From: Acholoe squamosa
Taxonomy: Eukaryota > Annelida > Polychaeta > Phyllodocida > Polynoidae
Direction of reading: 5' to 3'
Assembly: GCA_949317995.1 (NCBI GenBank)
Contig: OX439038.1
Location: 72,364,659 to 72,428,658 of the forward strand
DNA length: 64,000 nt
Shown here: positions 43,011 to 56,809 of the stretch, piece after piece
Position numbering within the stretch: position 1 is the stretch's first letter
Layout: each line of letters starts with the position of its first letter
Position numbers and translations under genes: made by a program
Notes under the pieces: generated by a model
What the model saw: only the letters and a program-made list of their open reading frames with translations
What the model was told of the DNA's origin: nothing
Databases searched by the model: none

Positions 43011-46000
43011 TTAAGGTGGGTCGCTACTATTGGATCTGAGCCTACTGCGCAGGTCCCTGCGCATATAGGTTAACTTTATCAGAATGAGATCATTTTTGTG
43101 GGCACATACCTATATATATCCTTAATGTCTACATAAAATTTTGGGGGATTCTGATCAAAATTGTCCATTTTATGACCGTTTTAAATTTTGGCATATTTAC
43201 ATCCAGATTTTTCTTATCATTCTCTCGAATTCTTTTGCACCTTAGTATCATAGTACTTACAAAACCAATACAATGCTATAGAAGTGGTAAGCTATTCACA
43301 GTGAGCAAGGGCATATAATGGAGCAATTCTATGCCAAGTATGTGTACATTTTACCCATTATGCAGTGCTTTGAAAATGGATTTTTGTCAGTTTTTCCAAT
43401 ACTTTTTTATTTCAAATGGCCAAAACCCCAAAATTATGCATGGGACCCCATATCAAAAGTCTTTTATCTAAAGGTAAATTATATGAACAATATTTAAAAA
43501 AAGTTTAAGAAATATCTAGTGGTTGAAAATATGAATTTTATTGGCTCAGGGACCACCCTGAGTCTATACCGCCGGGTAGGTGGTGGCATTGGAAAAAAGT
43601 CAGTGATACAATTTTCAATCTCAATTTTCTACAAGAAACAAAGCATGTAAACAAATAAAATTACCATACATGAGTAGTTCATATATCAGTCTTTAGTTAC
43701 AGTAAAGAAAAAAAATTCAAAAATCCATCCATGAGTTCATACAAAATTAAATAAAGAAAAAAGTCATTTCATAAAAATCTTTTGTCCAATCCAGTCCTCC
43801 ATAGGTTTACCTCCGGGCTGGACTTTTCTCTCTTTGTTTCTATTTGTTTCAAAAACAGCGTCTAAAAGTGAGACGATTTGGAAGCCTTTCAAAAAACACG
43901 GGAAAAGTTATCAGCTCCACAATGTTCATTATCAGGTACCGTGGTAGGTGGCAGCACTAGCCCTGAGCCCTTTGTGCGTACCAAAGCACATCGTTCCATT
44001 TTTTGTTTTTGTTATGAAATAATAGTAAATTTACCCTTCTCTTTTCCGGAAAAAGAGAAATTTACCCAGAATGCCATGTTATGGAGTTAAAATCAAAAAT
44101 TCTTTATAAATAAGGATATCAGACAGTTTACCATGCGAGGTTTCATATCTCTGTATTAAACATTTATGACAGAAAAAAAATCTCAAATCTGATACACATT
44201 TTCTCTAATTTCTAGGTGAAGATTAAGATACTTTATTTTTCAAAAATCTGTAGAAAAAAAAGTAGCTTGGGAACCCTTACTTTTCTTTTCATATGCTTAT
44301 TCTAGATGATAGTTTGTACCTCTGGCAAGAAGCTTCAATAGATAGGAGGTGAAACTCAGAGCTTTACCTATGGACACAGTGTAACAGCCCCCCCCCCTCT
44401 ACCCCCCCTTCAAAGTAGGCTCCCTTTTGTGTTCAGTATTGAGTCCTATGTAGGATAAGGGGGTTTATAGAGATGTCAGGAATCTTTATCAGAGTCATAT
44501 CAAATGGAAACAAGGGGCCACCTATACCAGAAAATCCTGCTGAATCCAAAATTTGTGATTTTGATTCTCAAAATTTGGCCAAAGGTACCTAAAAATGAGG
44601 TTTGATGATGAGAATATTTTAAAAATGTACAAAAGTTATATTGAAAATGATTGGAACTTTTTATAGATGCAACATGCTAATCAAAGTCAGTGCCTCAATC
44701 TACATATCCCAATGTTTGCCTATCCGAACCTGACAAGTACTCTGCTTGCGTATGGCTCTACCTCTCCCACATACTGCCTATCCTTTAGTCTGCCTATCAC
44801 TCATACTACCTATCCCCTGAAACATCTAGAGTTTAATTAGGTTTTCCCTCACATGGCTTAAAGGATTAAAGTTTACCCCTCACCTTTGTGTACCTAATTT
44901 TCTCTGTACATTCTTTCCATTAGTCTACCTATCCTCAATCTGCCTATCATTCACTTTACCTATCCCTCATGGTGACTATCCCCCAACTCTTCACATCCCT
45001 CATGTTTGACTGGCACATCTGTGATATTACCTAGCACCAATGTATCTTTTGAATATGCTCACCTTACAAGGTACCCTCTGTACCTATCTCTTAAACTGTT
45101 TATTACCTATCCTCCTTGCTACCCATCCTCTTCAATACCTATCCCTCAAGCTCACTTTATAGCTTTCCTACCTATCACAGCTTGATCAGCTCGGATAGCT
45201 CACAACCAACCTTAATTTGGTCTCTTAGTCAACCTATCCCCTAAGGAACAAATTTAACAGTCTACCTCACACATACATCTACCTATCGCTCATGCTATAT
45301 ATCATTGAGGTTACCTATCCTTCAGGCTGCCTATCCTTCATGGTATATATCCCTCAGTTTTTTAACTTGTCAAGTGGGATAGCATGAACAACATGCAGCA
45401 TGAAGGATAGGAAGAGGGGAATAAACAACATACATGTAGGATAGGAAGTTAGCTAGTCTAATGATAGCCATGGTGAGGCATTTTAGAAAAGCATGATAAT
45501 TCAATGGCCTGAGGGATATGTAAGGTAAACATGAATGATATGCAGACTTGAAGATAGGTACAATGAGCGATAGGTATATTTCACAAGGCATAGACTATAA
45601 GAGCTACTATAAAGGTAGAAAGAATAGCATACAAGGTGAGAGATACATAGATAGCTGGTTAGGTAGGCAGAGGGTTATATACCATGAAGGATAGGCAGCC
45701 TGAAGGATAGGTAACCTCAAGGATATATAGCATGAGTGATCAGTAGATCTATGCTTGAGGTAGACTGTTGGATTTGTTCTTTAGGGGATAGGTTGACTAA
45801 GAGATCATAACAAAGGTTGGATGTGAGCTATCCCAAGCTGTGATAGGCAGGAAAGCTATAAAGTGAGCTTGAGGGATAGGTATTGAAGAGGATGGGTAGC
45901 AAGGAGGATAGGTAATAAACAGTTTAAGAGATAAGTACAGAGGGTACCGTGTAAGGTGAGCATATTCAAAAGATACATTGGTACTAGGTAGTATCACAGA

Positions 46001-46745
46001 TGTGCCAGTCAAATATGAGGGATGTGCAGATTTGGGGGATAGTCACCATGAGGGATAGGTAAAGTGAATGATAGGCAGATTGAGGATAGGTAGACTAATG
46101 GTAAGAATGTACAGAGAAAATTGGGTACAAAGGTGAAAGGTAAACTTTAATCCTTTAAGCCATGTGAGGGAAAACCTAATTAAACTCTAGATGTTTCAGG
46201 GGATAGGTAGTATGAGTGATAGGCAGACTAAGGGATAGGCAGTATGTGGGAGAGGTAGAGCCATACGCAAGCAGAGTACTTGTCAGGTTCGGATAGGCAA
46301 ACATTGGAATATGTAGATTGAGGCACTGACTTTGATTAGCATGTTGCATCTATAAAAAGTTCCAATCATTTTCAATATAACTTTTGTACATTTTTAAAAT
46401 ATTCTCATCATCAAACCTCATTTTTAGGTACCTTTGGCAAAATTTTGAGAATCAAAACCACAAATTTTGGATTCAGCAGGATTTTCTGGTATAGGTGGCC
46501 CCTTGTTTCCATTTGATATGACTCTGATAAAGATTCCTGACATCTCTATAAACCCCCTTATCCTACATAGGACTCAATACTGAACACAAAAGGGAGCCTA
46601 CTTTGAAGGGGGGGTAGAGGGGGGTGGCTTGCACTATAGGACTCTATGGAGTAACATATCCTAGGGAACCTATACTATTCTTGCCTCTGGGAGAAAAATG
46701 GAAAACATCTAGGATCTTTGATTCAATGGTAGCGACCCACCTTAA
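43011..46745. mobile_element. TTAA-flanked fold-back element of 3.7 kb
   Basis: The left end TTAAGGTGGGTCGCTAC and the complement of the right end agree at 24 of 26 positions. The terminal TTAA at each side is the likely target duplication, as for piggyBac- or Kolobok-type elements. Inside, about 44320-45350 is an inverted copy of about 45672-46650, with a spacer near 320 bp. The arms are filled with diverged CTACCTATCCCTCA or GATAGGTAG units. The left side carries about 1.25 kb (43037-44320) absent from the right. No transposase frame is visible; open frames in the arms come from the repeat. Confidence 0.85.
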
Positions 46746-47771
46746 TAAAGCAAGAAATACGTATCCATAGACTCCACAGCGCAAAGGTCCATGTATATGT
46801 CCGTTAGAGACCTGCACTAAGATGCTATCCGCAAAGTTTCAGGTGACTTTTAGTCGTGTTTCTTATTATTGTTACTATATTTATTAAATCATTGTCAATG
46901 ATTTGCTCTCCAGAACCATTGGCAATTTGCTAGCTGTTGATTCCCTAGCAGTCTTATACATTTCCAATTGAGAGATATGTGCTAGTAGATTTCACACGTC
47001 ATTAAGACTAATATTACTTGGCCTTCTAATCCTGAAGGTGCATGTGTGGACAATACCCCCCAGAAACATTTACCCCCATAGACGATACCCACACACTGCC
47101 ATTTAGAAATTACCCCATTACTACATTTTCTTCATACAAGTTGCTGACAAAGTTTACTGAATGGAGAATTTTTTTAATATTGTGATCAATACAACTTATA
47201 AACTAATCACAAAGTATTGTCTTGTTAATTAGGGTTATGCAGGAGATAATTTATATAAACACAGACTTGCTGTAAAAGGATGATTAGGGGCCGAGATGCA
47301 ATAACCTGCGTCACAATGATGTATCCGGCCTATATATACGAAGTACACACCTATACTCCAAAGTAGGGCCTAAAATAAACTATGAATATGATTGATGTGT
47401 TATCACATTAAAGCACAGTTATTATTGCAAATCTGGGAGGTACGATAAACACTTAAAAGCTCCTCATCCTATTATCAGTCTACACCAAATTAATAGGACC
47501 TATCATATTAGAATATCAAAAGAGCAAATCACAGAGCTACTTGAGTGCAGCGTCGAGGTATTTCCCTGACAGTGCAAAGTCAGCCATATTTCAGACTTAT
47601 GTACAGACATTAACTTTATAAATGTGTGACATCTTCAGAATAATCTATTATACATTACGGGAACAGGTAATAAAAGTCCTTGAACTTATATTCAACCCAG
47701 TGGATGCAAGTAAGCAATATTTGGTGAGACAGCATGTGCCGTTTTTGGTGGGTGTCAGGTTATCAATTTAC
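46746..47771. other. No feature recognised
   Basis: AT-rich unassigned sequence. Confidence 0.35.
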
Positions 47772-47794
47772 AAAAAAAAAAAAAAAAAAAAAAA
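47772..47794 (+). repeat. Poly(A) tract, 23 bp
   Basis: An uninterrupted run of A. It could be the tail of a retrotransposed copy, but no LINE or SINE is recognised upstream. Confidence 0.9.
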
Positions 47795-48039
47795 TCGGCC
47801 ACAGCTTGCACCTTTTCCTGGTTGAAGTTCTTCTTTTCCTTTCCTGTTTTTTTTTTGTTTTGTTTTTATTTCCTATTTTTTTAGAAAGTTGACATTCTCC
47901 TTTATCAAAGTTCATCCTTTAACCATTTAGGTCGCATCCCACATTGCTCAAATATCTCTGCAATTTTGAATATGTTGCGGTTTTGGGACCTACTCCAAAT
48001 TTGCAAGTGATATAACTACAATAGAGTGCATAGAACACA

Positions 48040-48430
48040 AGGACACTGTTGCTTTTCTCCTGTACTCTTTGGGGTATTTTCCCTTTGTTTATGTTTATAT
48101 TTCTGTGCATTATATATATACACTGTTATATAAAAAAAATGTATTCTCTGTCCTAAAATCACAAAAGAATGCTTGTGTTTTATACTCCCTGTTGTAGTCA
48201 TATTCCTTATGAATTTGAAATAGACCCCAATATTGCAACATATTCAAAACCGCTGTTGCATTTTCTGATCTAACCTTTAGGATATTTTGCCTTTGTTGAT
48301 GTTTATATCTCCGTGAATTATATATTCTTAGGGCTAAAATCGCAAAGGATTGCTTGTGTTCTATACTCCTTTCTATAGTTATATTTCTTATAAATTTTGG
48401 GAGAGACCCCAAAATCGCAACAGATTCGAA
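48040..48430. repeat. Diverged tandem duplication, unit about 206 bp
   Basis: Two copies share the order CTGTTGCWTTTTCT, ATTTTSCCTTTGTT, GATGTTTATAT-like, then CCTAAAATCACAAAAGAATG or GCTAAAATCGCAAAGGATTG, then GCTTGTGTT and ATACTCC. A partial third copy may begin near 47930. The minus-strand frames across it are by-products. Confidence 0.75.
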
Positions 48431-49109
48431 ATCGTGCCCAATCATCATCATGCTGCATGAATGCAGTACTCGGCAATGATTCATTCATGTCTCATACTGA
48501 CCCCATGGATCTGTAGGCCCCAAATTCGCAAGAAAAATAACTACTATACTATTTTACCCAATTTTCTCCATGTGGGATTCAACCTTATGCACTGGATTGC
48601 TGCATCATGACGACAAATGAACATAACCTTGGCACTGGTCTGAAGAGGGTAAACAGAACAAGGGGCCCAAGGGCTGTATTCTGAGGTGTCAAGATTCCCT
48701 CAGCAGGTTCAGAATGTTGGATCAATGTCGAAGGCTGGTTGATCATCCAGTTATCAACATTGATTCAATGTTCTATGTCCACAAGTCTTGAGATTAAGCC
48801 AAAACGAGTCCAAGCATGTTGATGGACAGCGTTATCTGGACCAGGTTGTATGTATTATTCCCTACCACCACAAAATGGGTGTTTACCATTAGTCACATTG
48901 GAATCGTGGAATCGCAGAAATGGGAGGGTAAATTTGTAAATATTTCTTTTACAAATTCACTCTAAGATGAAGTGGCAAAGCTAGGTCCTATCAATTTGTT
49001 GTGTATTATCATTACTTTATTCAATTCAGACATTTGTGTCTATTAGAATATTATGGTTGTACCGTTATGAGCATCCCCTGCCACCTAGTTAGTCGGATCG
49101 GAACCAAAC

Positions 49110-49325
49110 ATTTAAACACTTGTGTTTATTGTCTAAACACTTGATGTCAATGTGTTTAAATTCTAAACACATCATGAATAGCTCAACACTTTTCTTGAAA
49201 TATGTTTAAGTGTTTAGAAAAAAGTGTTTATATGATGAAATATGTGTATTCTAATGAAAGTGTTTAGCAAAAACAGGTGTTTACCAGGAAATGTGTTTGA
49301 GGGCTAAACACATTTTTTACAGTGA
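49110..49325. repeat. AAACACTTGTGTTTA-rich tract, probable MITE relic
   Basis: AAACAC or GTGTTTA occurs about 15 times in both orientations. The right end ACACATTTTTTACAGTG matches the CACTGTAAAAAATGTG core of minisatellite A and the ends of the 40339 element. A left terminus is not found. Confidence 0.6.
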
Positions 49326-51429
49326 TATACGGGTTTTGGGATAGGAGCTCTGCCACTTCTCCAGCGTTTGCGTAAATTGCTCAAAATCAAATTAAGTGTT
49401 CCCCAGCTACCCTCTTTAGAAACCTAGCGAAATACCCTACGAGGTCCACATAAACAAAAACAAAATCACCTATCCAGCTAGCACAACTCGTACAATTTAT
49501 GTCATTCTTACGTGAAAACTGATCAGATTTACCTATAAGAAAAGGATGTTATTTGAATGAGTTGTGTTAGCTCGAGTGCATTGTTCCTTTATGGAGAAGA
49601 CTGACGGACACCTTATGGCCAAACTACATATAAAGTCGAATTATAGAGTTATGGACTTTTCAAATGACTTAGTAAAATCAATGATTACAGTGCTGTTAAC
49701 TATTACAGTTGATAGATCCAACTTTCCCATGTGATTTAACTGTTCTATTTGGCTGAGAATAGATTAAGAGAAAAATGCTTAAGGAAAAATCGTATTGCTT
49801 ATGGAGAAAAGTTACGGCTTATGGAACTTTCTTATTGGTTTATAGTGACGTACATAGGATCTATATTATGGTAGGTAAGGCGTGGATATATGACGTACCG
49901 TCACGCTGCTGTGGGTACAAGGTACACGGGGGCATGTTTGCCATGTACACATTTTCTCCCATTCACACAAACAGACCGTTACTATTCTGGTCCACAGGGT
50001 GATGTAGACACCCCTGGGTGTCCTACTTATTGTGTGAACATAACCTTTTTTCCTTATATATTTATACGATTGTCCGTTTGGATATTGGTTCAAGGTATTT
50101 GGCAATTGAAAACACGCCATTTTATATCAGATGACGCCCCAAAGGAGAGTCAATGAATTGTTTTCTTCGTGAATTCCATATCTGTGAGGGCGGGAAACGT
50201 GTTTTAGTAAACCCCCCCCCCCCGTCCCCCCTCCATTGCACCTCCCCCAATGTAACTAGAAATTGATTGACATTGACATAAAACTAGAAATGATGAGCTA
50301 CGTACGCGCCAGTTGTTGCGCCTTGTATGTATACAAGTCGAACAGTTATTAAGATTGTAAACAATGCATAATAGAAGGTTATGATTTCATACACGAGCCA
50401 CCTACATTGTGGTGTTCTAAAGAATTTTAACTACAATTTTCATGATGCTAACGTAGTTTATTATTGAATGAGGAAAATGCCACCGCATCCTATGCTGAAC
50501 TGCTCTACGACAAGGGGAAGGGGACGCGTGTACATGAGCTTTCGATTTGCATTATAAAGTCATTCTCGTATGAATGATACCATTGAACGTTTGTGAGAAT
50601 GGTCAGTATTAGCCTTCATATGTGCTATTTAATTATGATGCTACTTTTATATACTCATTGGTATGTATACCTCACTGTATGCATTGATATAGGCTACATT
50701 TTAGTGAAGGAGGCAACTTTACAGAGACTTCTAACATTATAGCACGTGTATTTATATCAACTGGGAGGAGGAACAGGTGAAGAGGGGGAGTGGTCATATC
50801 TCTTCTTTATCATAACTATAACGATGTCCAGGCCAGACGTGTTCTCTCTGGTACAGGTGTCCCCTAGTCAGCCCTGTCTCAATTGTAATGGAAAACTTTG
50901 TGATAAGTGGAAATTGAAGATATAATTATCAATCTATCAATTTTGTCTTATCTATCATGGTCAAGATTTAATTTTATGCATGTGTTTATAATTCCTTCGC
51001 TGTTTTAGGAAGACACTGTTCAGATTTGAAGGTCTTTATTCTTTCTTTCTACCCACACTCCCACTAATTGTATACTCGTACATATGGGGACAGGAGGGTG
51101 CTGCTCCAATGGGAAAAGGTAGTTTTGCCTAAGGGGTGCCTCCCCTGCAGAAGTCTTTTTCTTTGTAGTCCTAACTTTTTTTTGTGTTCCACACAAGTGG
51201 TCAACACAAGAGCACTTGAAAGAGTGTGTGACAAAAGTAGGTATCTCATAGTGCAGTGCACGCTGGTTATTTTTAAGCAAGGCAGGTGCCTTTGTCAACT
51301 TATAATAATTTATAGTGAGTGAAAGTTGAATGGTGAAGCAGAGTGTAACTTCTTTGGGAAAGAGAGCACCACTCCCAGCTCTTATTTTGCATACGGGCAA
51401 CACCCTCCTTGTTCCCTGAGAACTATATA

Positions 51430-51433
<4 letters not shown>
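49326..51433. other. No feature recognised
   Basis: No exon, RNA gene or clear repeat. C-rich tracts lie near 50210-50240. Confidence 0.35.

Positions 51434-51465
<32 letters not shown>
51434..51465. repeat. (TC)n microsatellite
   Basis: An uninterrupted alternating TC tract of about 32 bp. Confidence 0.95.
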
Positions 51466-51467
<2 letters not shown>

Positions 51468-54400
51468 ATGCCCTCTCTGGCACTTAAAAGGCCTAATCGT
51501 TTTTGGCACCCATTCTATCCTGTGCTCTTTAATCTACATAAAATTGTTGAAAATGGTCATGGGTATGGCGTAGAACTTAAATGTCACAGAGACTGGGGTC
51601 TATTTATGAACCCGAGTAGGTGCAGCTTGTTGACGGAACAACTGGCAGCCAAACGTCGGTACAATGGACCACTATACCTCTGCCATATTCCAATGAAATC
51701 AGCATTAATAATTTAGCCAGCCTGACATATTGAATATTAATTATCCTGCATCATTTATCTTGTTTTGCGTGATTCTAATCACAGGGCACGAAATGTCCAC
51801 AGCACAGAGTTTTAAAGATTACCTAAGAATTTCCTTCGGAATGTCCACAAAACCCACTTTATCCATATCAAACTTCACACTGTCCACGTCTACAGGCACC
51901 TTTGCTCTGTGGCTAAAATATGGCTTTCCACTTATACATGCAATTATGGGTGGGGGGGGGTGTTTACGCATGACGTCATTAAATTTTTGGACATTTTGAA
52001 CACCCCACTAACGCACCAACCCACCATGTTTTGTGAGAAAAAAAATTAAATACATAGATTCCTATATGAATAAAATTAAGTTTTCTGTGCATACATTTGG
52101 TACAGTACCGCTACAGATATGCCTGGATCCCTGAAACCGATTCAGCATAAAAGCCACAAACCCCTCCCCGCTACCACGATCCTCCTATCTGATGAGGGGC
52201 CCCAATACCGTGAACTTTGACCTAGATCAGCCATAATATCTCCCACATACCTTGAAAGGATTTGACATGGCGGGAAGCACTCCTCTTCTTTTTCCAGTCA
52301 GGCCTTACTCTAAAAGGAAAATCGGAAAGAGAAATGTTCAAACATGCTCACATTATTCTATAGTCAGCCGGCCCTCCTTTTTCAAGCATGGCTTTTTGAG
52401 ACCATGGACATCAAAAGAGTAGAATATTGTCCTGTAACTTCTGTCGATCTCACATTCAAACTGAATGATATCAAAATGAGCCGCCTGACTTCTAGGATGG
52501 GTAGTTAAAAATAGTTTGCTGATAAGCAATCTGTATAAGGCCATAAGGCCATGGAGTGGTTACTAAGCATTTTCCTGGAGTGATATGTCCCTACACTACA
52601 GATGATAGGAGATAGCGATAAGGACACAAATAATATAAGTTAGTTTTCAGGTAGCCCTAGATGGGATACTTCCATTGGGCATTATGATGCATGTTGACAT
52701 CATGCATGCACAAGTTACAAAGGGTCGATAAACCCCTGAAGAGCTAAGCACGATGTAGCATTGCTCATTGCCATTGAATTGGAGTATCATGAGGACAAAA
52801 TAGTACGGGCCTAGCATAAGGTAGCTTAAGCTTAAAGACGTCAACAAACCTTGAGACGCCCACCCCATAAAATACCCTAAGTCTCTGGGTATAAACCGCA
52901 GTTTATAGACCATTTCAGAGGCCTACTGCGGCTCATAGCGTCTTCCTGAACTCAGGGTGTGACTTATACGAGGGGTTTTACTTATAGTGACTTCATAGCA
53001 AGGAATGTTCTTTGTTGGTTGTGAACAAATTCTACATATATTTATATCTATATATAAGGTGACCTAGGTGTAGTTACCGCGCCAGGTCAATATAGCATTT
53101 TCCCTCTAGCCTGCTTTTCTTTAATTGTATGTAGAATGTTGATTGAGTTATTCTTTCCTTGCCAATGAATTCAGCCTTGTGAATCACCTGATGTTTGAAT
53201 ACTCGCATTGTTGAGGAGAATTAGGGGAGGGGGAAGGGAGGGACATGGGATTTTGGTATAGATTGTAGAAGTATCATGATAGGTTGATTGCCATGACACA
53301 ATACGTAAAGGTGTATCTTTTCTCTTTGTTATTATGTATAACAATTTTGTATGGTGTCACCAAAACAACATAGGGTATGAAGGTGGCACCATTAACTTAA
53401 ATGACCAGCATCATATTACCTCTCATGGTAACGGGCATGTAAGAAAGTGCCGTTATGGCCATGTATCATTCACACATTTAAGGTAAATAAAGTTTAAATT
53501 TATTCTAAAAAAAAAGGAAAAAAGAAAAATTCCGAATGTCCGACACATATCATTCTGACGTTTGGGGAAGAAATTTTAAATTCAAGATCTTCTTACAAAA
53601 CGGTAGATGGAATAGATAAAGGAAACACTTTTATATTGTTATGCCTAACCATATGTTGGTGATAAGTTGGTGATAAGTTATGAGATAGTAGCGTTGGGAG
53701 TATATGATATCAATGACTATGCTACCAACGAACTCTGACCTATTTGGAGATATTATGCTGACGATGCAGAATTTCACTGCTTATCAGCTGCAATGTAAAG
53801 TATACGCTAAACTGTTGTCTCCAACGATAAACAATATTAAAGAACAGCTTTCGTGCATTCCACATATGTGTCTGATAGTGGCAGGGGGGGCTGTGCTGTT
53901 TTGTTGTGCTTTCTTCATAGAAATATGGGGCCCACATAATAAAATAAGCATAGACCAAAGCGAGGGGCCGCGCCCCTCTAAATCCCAGGAGCTATAGTAC
54001 TCCTATCAACGTGAAGAAATGACGGGGGTGATTGTCTTGGGGGTAAAAGGGCCGCGAATGTTTCATTTGACACTGTCAGCATAATAGAGGGTCAGTGGTA
54101 TGTTCTCATGGAACACTTCAGAAAGTTTTTTATGTATATTTTTAATCTAATACAGCGTGTAATAACTCAGCTTCTCCCACTGCTCCCTTATATCAAGCCT
54201 GCCCCCTCTGTGACGTTTCCATCTCACATTACACCACCCACATAGTGCTATAGAAAAGTGTTATGCGCATTTGTTAGATACTTGTTTTCAATTTCTTCAG
54301 ATAGCAACACTGAAGGTTTGTCACCTCTCTACCTATCGGGTTACTGTCGTTGCTAGCCCACGCATTTATTGGTATCGATAGAGAATGAGTGCTAATTTCC

Positions 54401-55429
54401 ATGATCCAGCTATCACGTGTAGGTTCACAATATCCATAGGCCTAATCATGAGACCATGCTGGAAAAGTCTTTACTGGGGACTTTATTTTGAACGCTAGAG
54501 GCTAAAAGAGGAATATTCCATCAAGCTAAGATACAGTGAGATCTCGATACAATGTACTCTGTCATGCCAAAATATTTGTGAAAATTGATCTGATCTGAAA
54601 CTGGCTTATAGTCAAGTGAAAATAGAAGTACTTCTTTAAAATGATCTCCCCTGTGAACCTGGTGGATATAGGGGTGGCAGACTATTGGATACTGGTGATA
54701 CTCTTATACAGGTGGTACCTCTCTCACCTTATCATGATTCATCTCATATTGACATGCAACATACAAAAACATATTATGTGACATATCAGTATTGTAGGTT
54801 GGGGAGGTTAGCTTCTTTCAGACATCACCCCACCTTGTGTGGATTACTATAGGAATGATGGGAAGTCTATATTTAGACGATGCCATGACTCAATTCATAG
54901 ATGTGTATCATAAGTCCACTCAAAAAAAAAAAATACTTGTTTCTCATCAACACCCCTGAAAAAAAATGACGAGGGCGATTTTTTTTTGCTCTGGGCTATA
55001 CTGGGTGCCGTGGTTTATAGCATCCCAAATATTTCAGACCGAAAGTTCTGATTTTAGTACTTAAGGGTTTGCTGGTTAAGGAAAATTGAGCAAATGCACC
55101 CAATCTCTAGTCCACTGCACTGCTGGCATCAGCAGCTTTAATTTGATACCAGATATGCCCATATCTTTTCTATTTTTACCATGTTTCTGACTAAAAATCT
55201 GTAAAAAAAGAAAAAAAAAAAATCTTGAAAACACATCTTTTTTATGCTCGTGGTGATGAGTAACCAGTTTGTTGTTTTAGTGGCCTAACAGAGGAATATA
55301 TTATTTCCAATTATCAATGATTAGTGAACATGTCATGGGAAAAACAAGAATGGACTACAGCAGGTCCATACACACATGTGGAGAGATGTATAGAATACAT
55401 GTTACTATTTCACTATGGCCCTATGGGCA
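51466..55429. other. Gene-free region with repeat fragments
   Basis: 51960-52010 (GCATGACGTCATTAAATTTT, then TGGACATTTTGAACACC) resembles the interior just inside the left end of the element at 38548. About 52900-52980 has a TATAGACC and TTATACGAGGGG pattern like the GTAAATTCTC MITE family. No exon is recognised. Confidence 0.45.
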
Positions 55430-55515
55430 CAGAACCTTGGATCAACGTTGAAATAACGTTGATCAACAACGATCAATGTTTTACTTCAACGTTGATTCAA
55501 CGTTCTCTGGGAGGT
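55430..55515. repeat. AACGTTGATCAACG-type tract
   Basis: CAACGTTGA or its variants occur five times in 75 bp, forming overlapping inverted repeats. Similar but weaker tracts occur at 48707-48775 and 55915-55960, each next to a GGGCCCATGGGC-like or TCTATGTCCAC word, so the three appear to be copies of one short element. Confidence 0.6.
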
Positions 55516-56399
55516 AAGGCTGTGAAACCTAAAACATCTCCATTTCTTTTGGTGATAATATCTAAAGAGTAATCAGTAAATCGCCAAGGAGTTTGCTTCA
55601 TTTTCAACGTTGGGATTTGTCATCTTCCATAGATTGTTTTGGAACACAATCTGTAGACCTAAGTGTGTCCACTATGCATGGATATCCAAGGGGTGGTGGA
55701 GCCATTATCGGTACATGTATAAAGCATACCTACACTGAAATGTAATGTTTCAACAACCCATTGATTACAAGAGTGTTTTAAGGCAAAACAGTGAGATTTT
55801 TGTAACTGAAAAAGCGGCCCAGACTCATTTTTTTTTTCATTTGTATCCCCCCCCCCCATCCCATTTGCATTTCTTACAGCCACGGCACATAATCTTGAAT
55901 CAGTGATGAAAATTAGTTGATGAACGATGATCAACCAAATATCAACATTAATTCAACTCTCTATGAGTACTTCTATGTCCACTTGGAGGGCCCATGGGCT
56001 GTGTGCTCAAAGCACAAGTAGTATAGGAAATTGGGCTAACAGCGCAAGGAAAATATTCATCATACAAGAAGCAGTTAGTGAAAGCACTCAGCAACCACGT
56101 ATTTATAGACTATACACCATAAATATGTTGGACCCTGGAGTATACTTTATTGTTTCAAATCAATTAGCAATATATGAAATTTGTCTCTATTGTCACTCGT
56201 TGTTGTCGCTCTCTACATGTATGTATTTCATAAGCCCCCATGCAATCCACACACGCGATCCTGTCCTTGGCGGAAAATAAACATCTTTTGTTCAGAGAAT
56301 CTTGTTGTGAATAATACTAATCTATTTTAGCATCACAAAGTGTATTTCTTTGAATCCTTTGAATACTAGTACTCTCGTCAACCATGAGAGAATATCAGA
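55516..56399. other. No gene recognised
   Basis: Includes the weaker AACGTTGA-type copy near 55915-55990. A long frame at 55927-56280 has no recognisable protein features. Confidence 0.35.
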
Positions 56400-56402
56400 T
56401 AA

Positions 56403-56806
56403 GGCCAAAAAAATATTGTGTGCTTCCAGTTACATATCTCACAACTCTAGATAGGGTCGGTATGTCGGATCTTTTTCTTTTTTTTTGTAAATTTTTCTTT
56501 TCACCTTTCATTGACATCTATGGCCAGTAACCACCAGAAATCTTGTATATTGTGTCAAATTCTTTGATATAAAGGTAAAACATGAAAACAAAGGAGAATT
56601 ATCAAATATCATGAAAGATATGGAAACATGGTGAAGGATTGTGAGAAACATTGTGAAGAATATGAAAAAGGTTAAAAAATAAAATAAAAAAAAATATGAA
56701 AATATAAGAGAAGTTTCTAAAAATGAAAAATAAAGTGCAGGGTCGACATTGTTTTGCTAGGGTCGGTCGGGTGACTGGAAACAAACTTTTTTTTTGTCGT
56801 TTGGCC
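56403..56806. mobile_element. Harbinger-like MITE, GGCCAAAAA family
   Basis: GGCCAAAAAAATATTGTGTG at the left and the complement of AACTTTTTTTTTGTCGTTTGGCC at the right form imperfect inverted repeats that continue through CCAGTTAC-like words and GGGTCGG. TAA lies at 56400-56402 and 56807-56809. The AT-rich interior has no coding frame. Confidence 0.8.
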
Positions 56807-56809
56807 TAA

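Noticed and set aside
45370..46012. Minus-strand open frames as genes
   Set aside because: They lie in the arms and spacer of the fold-back element and read through its GATAGG units.
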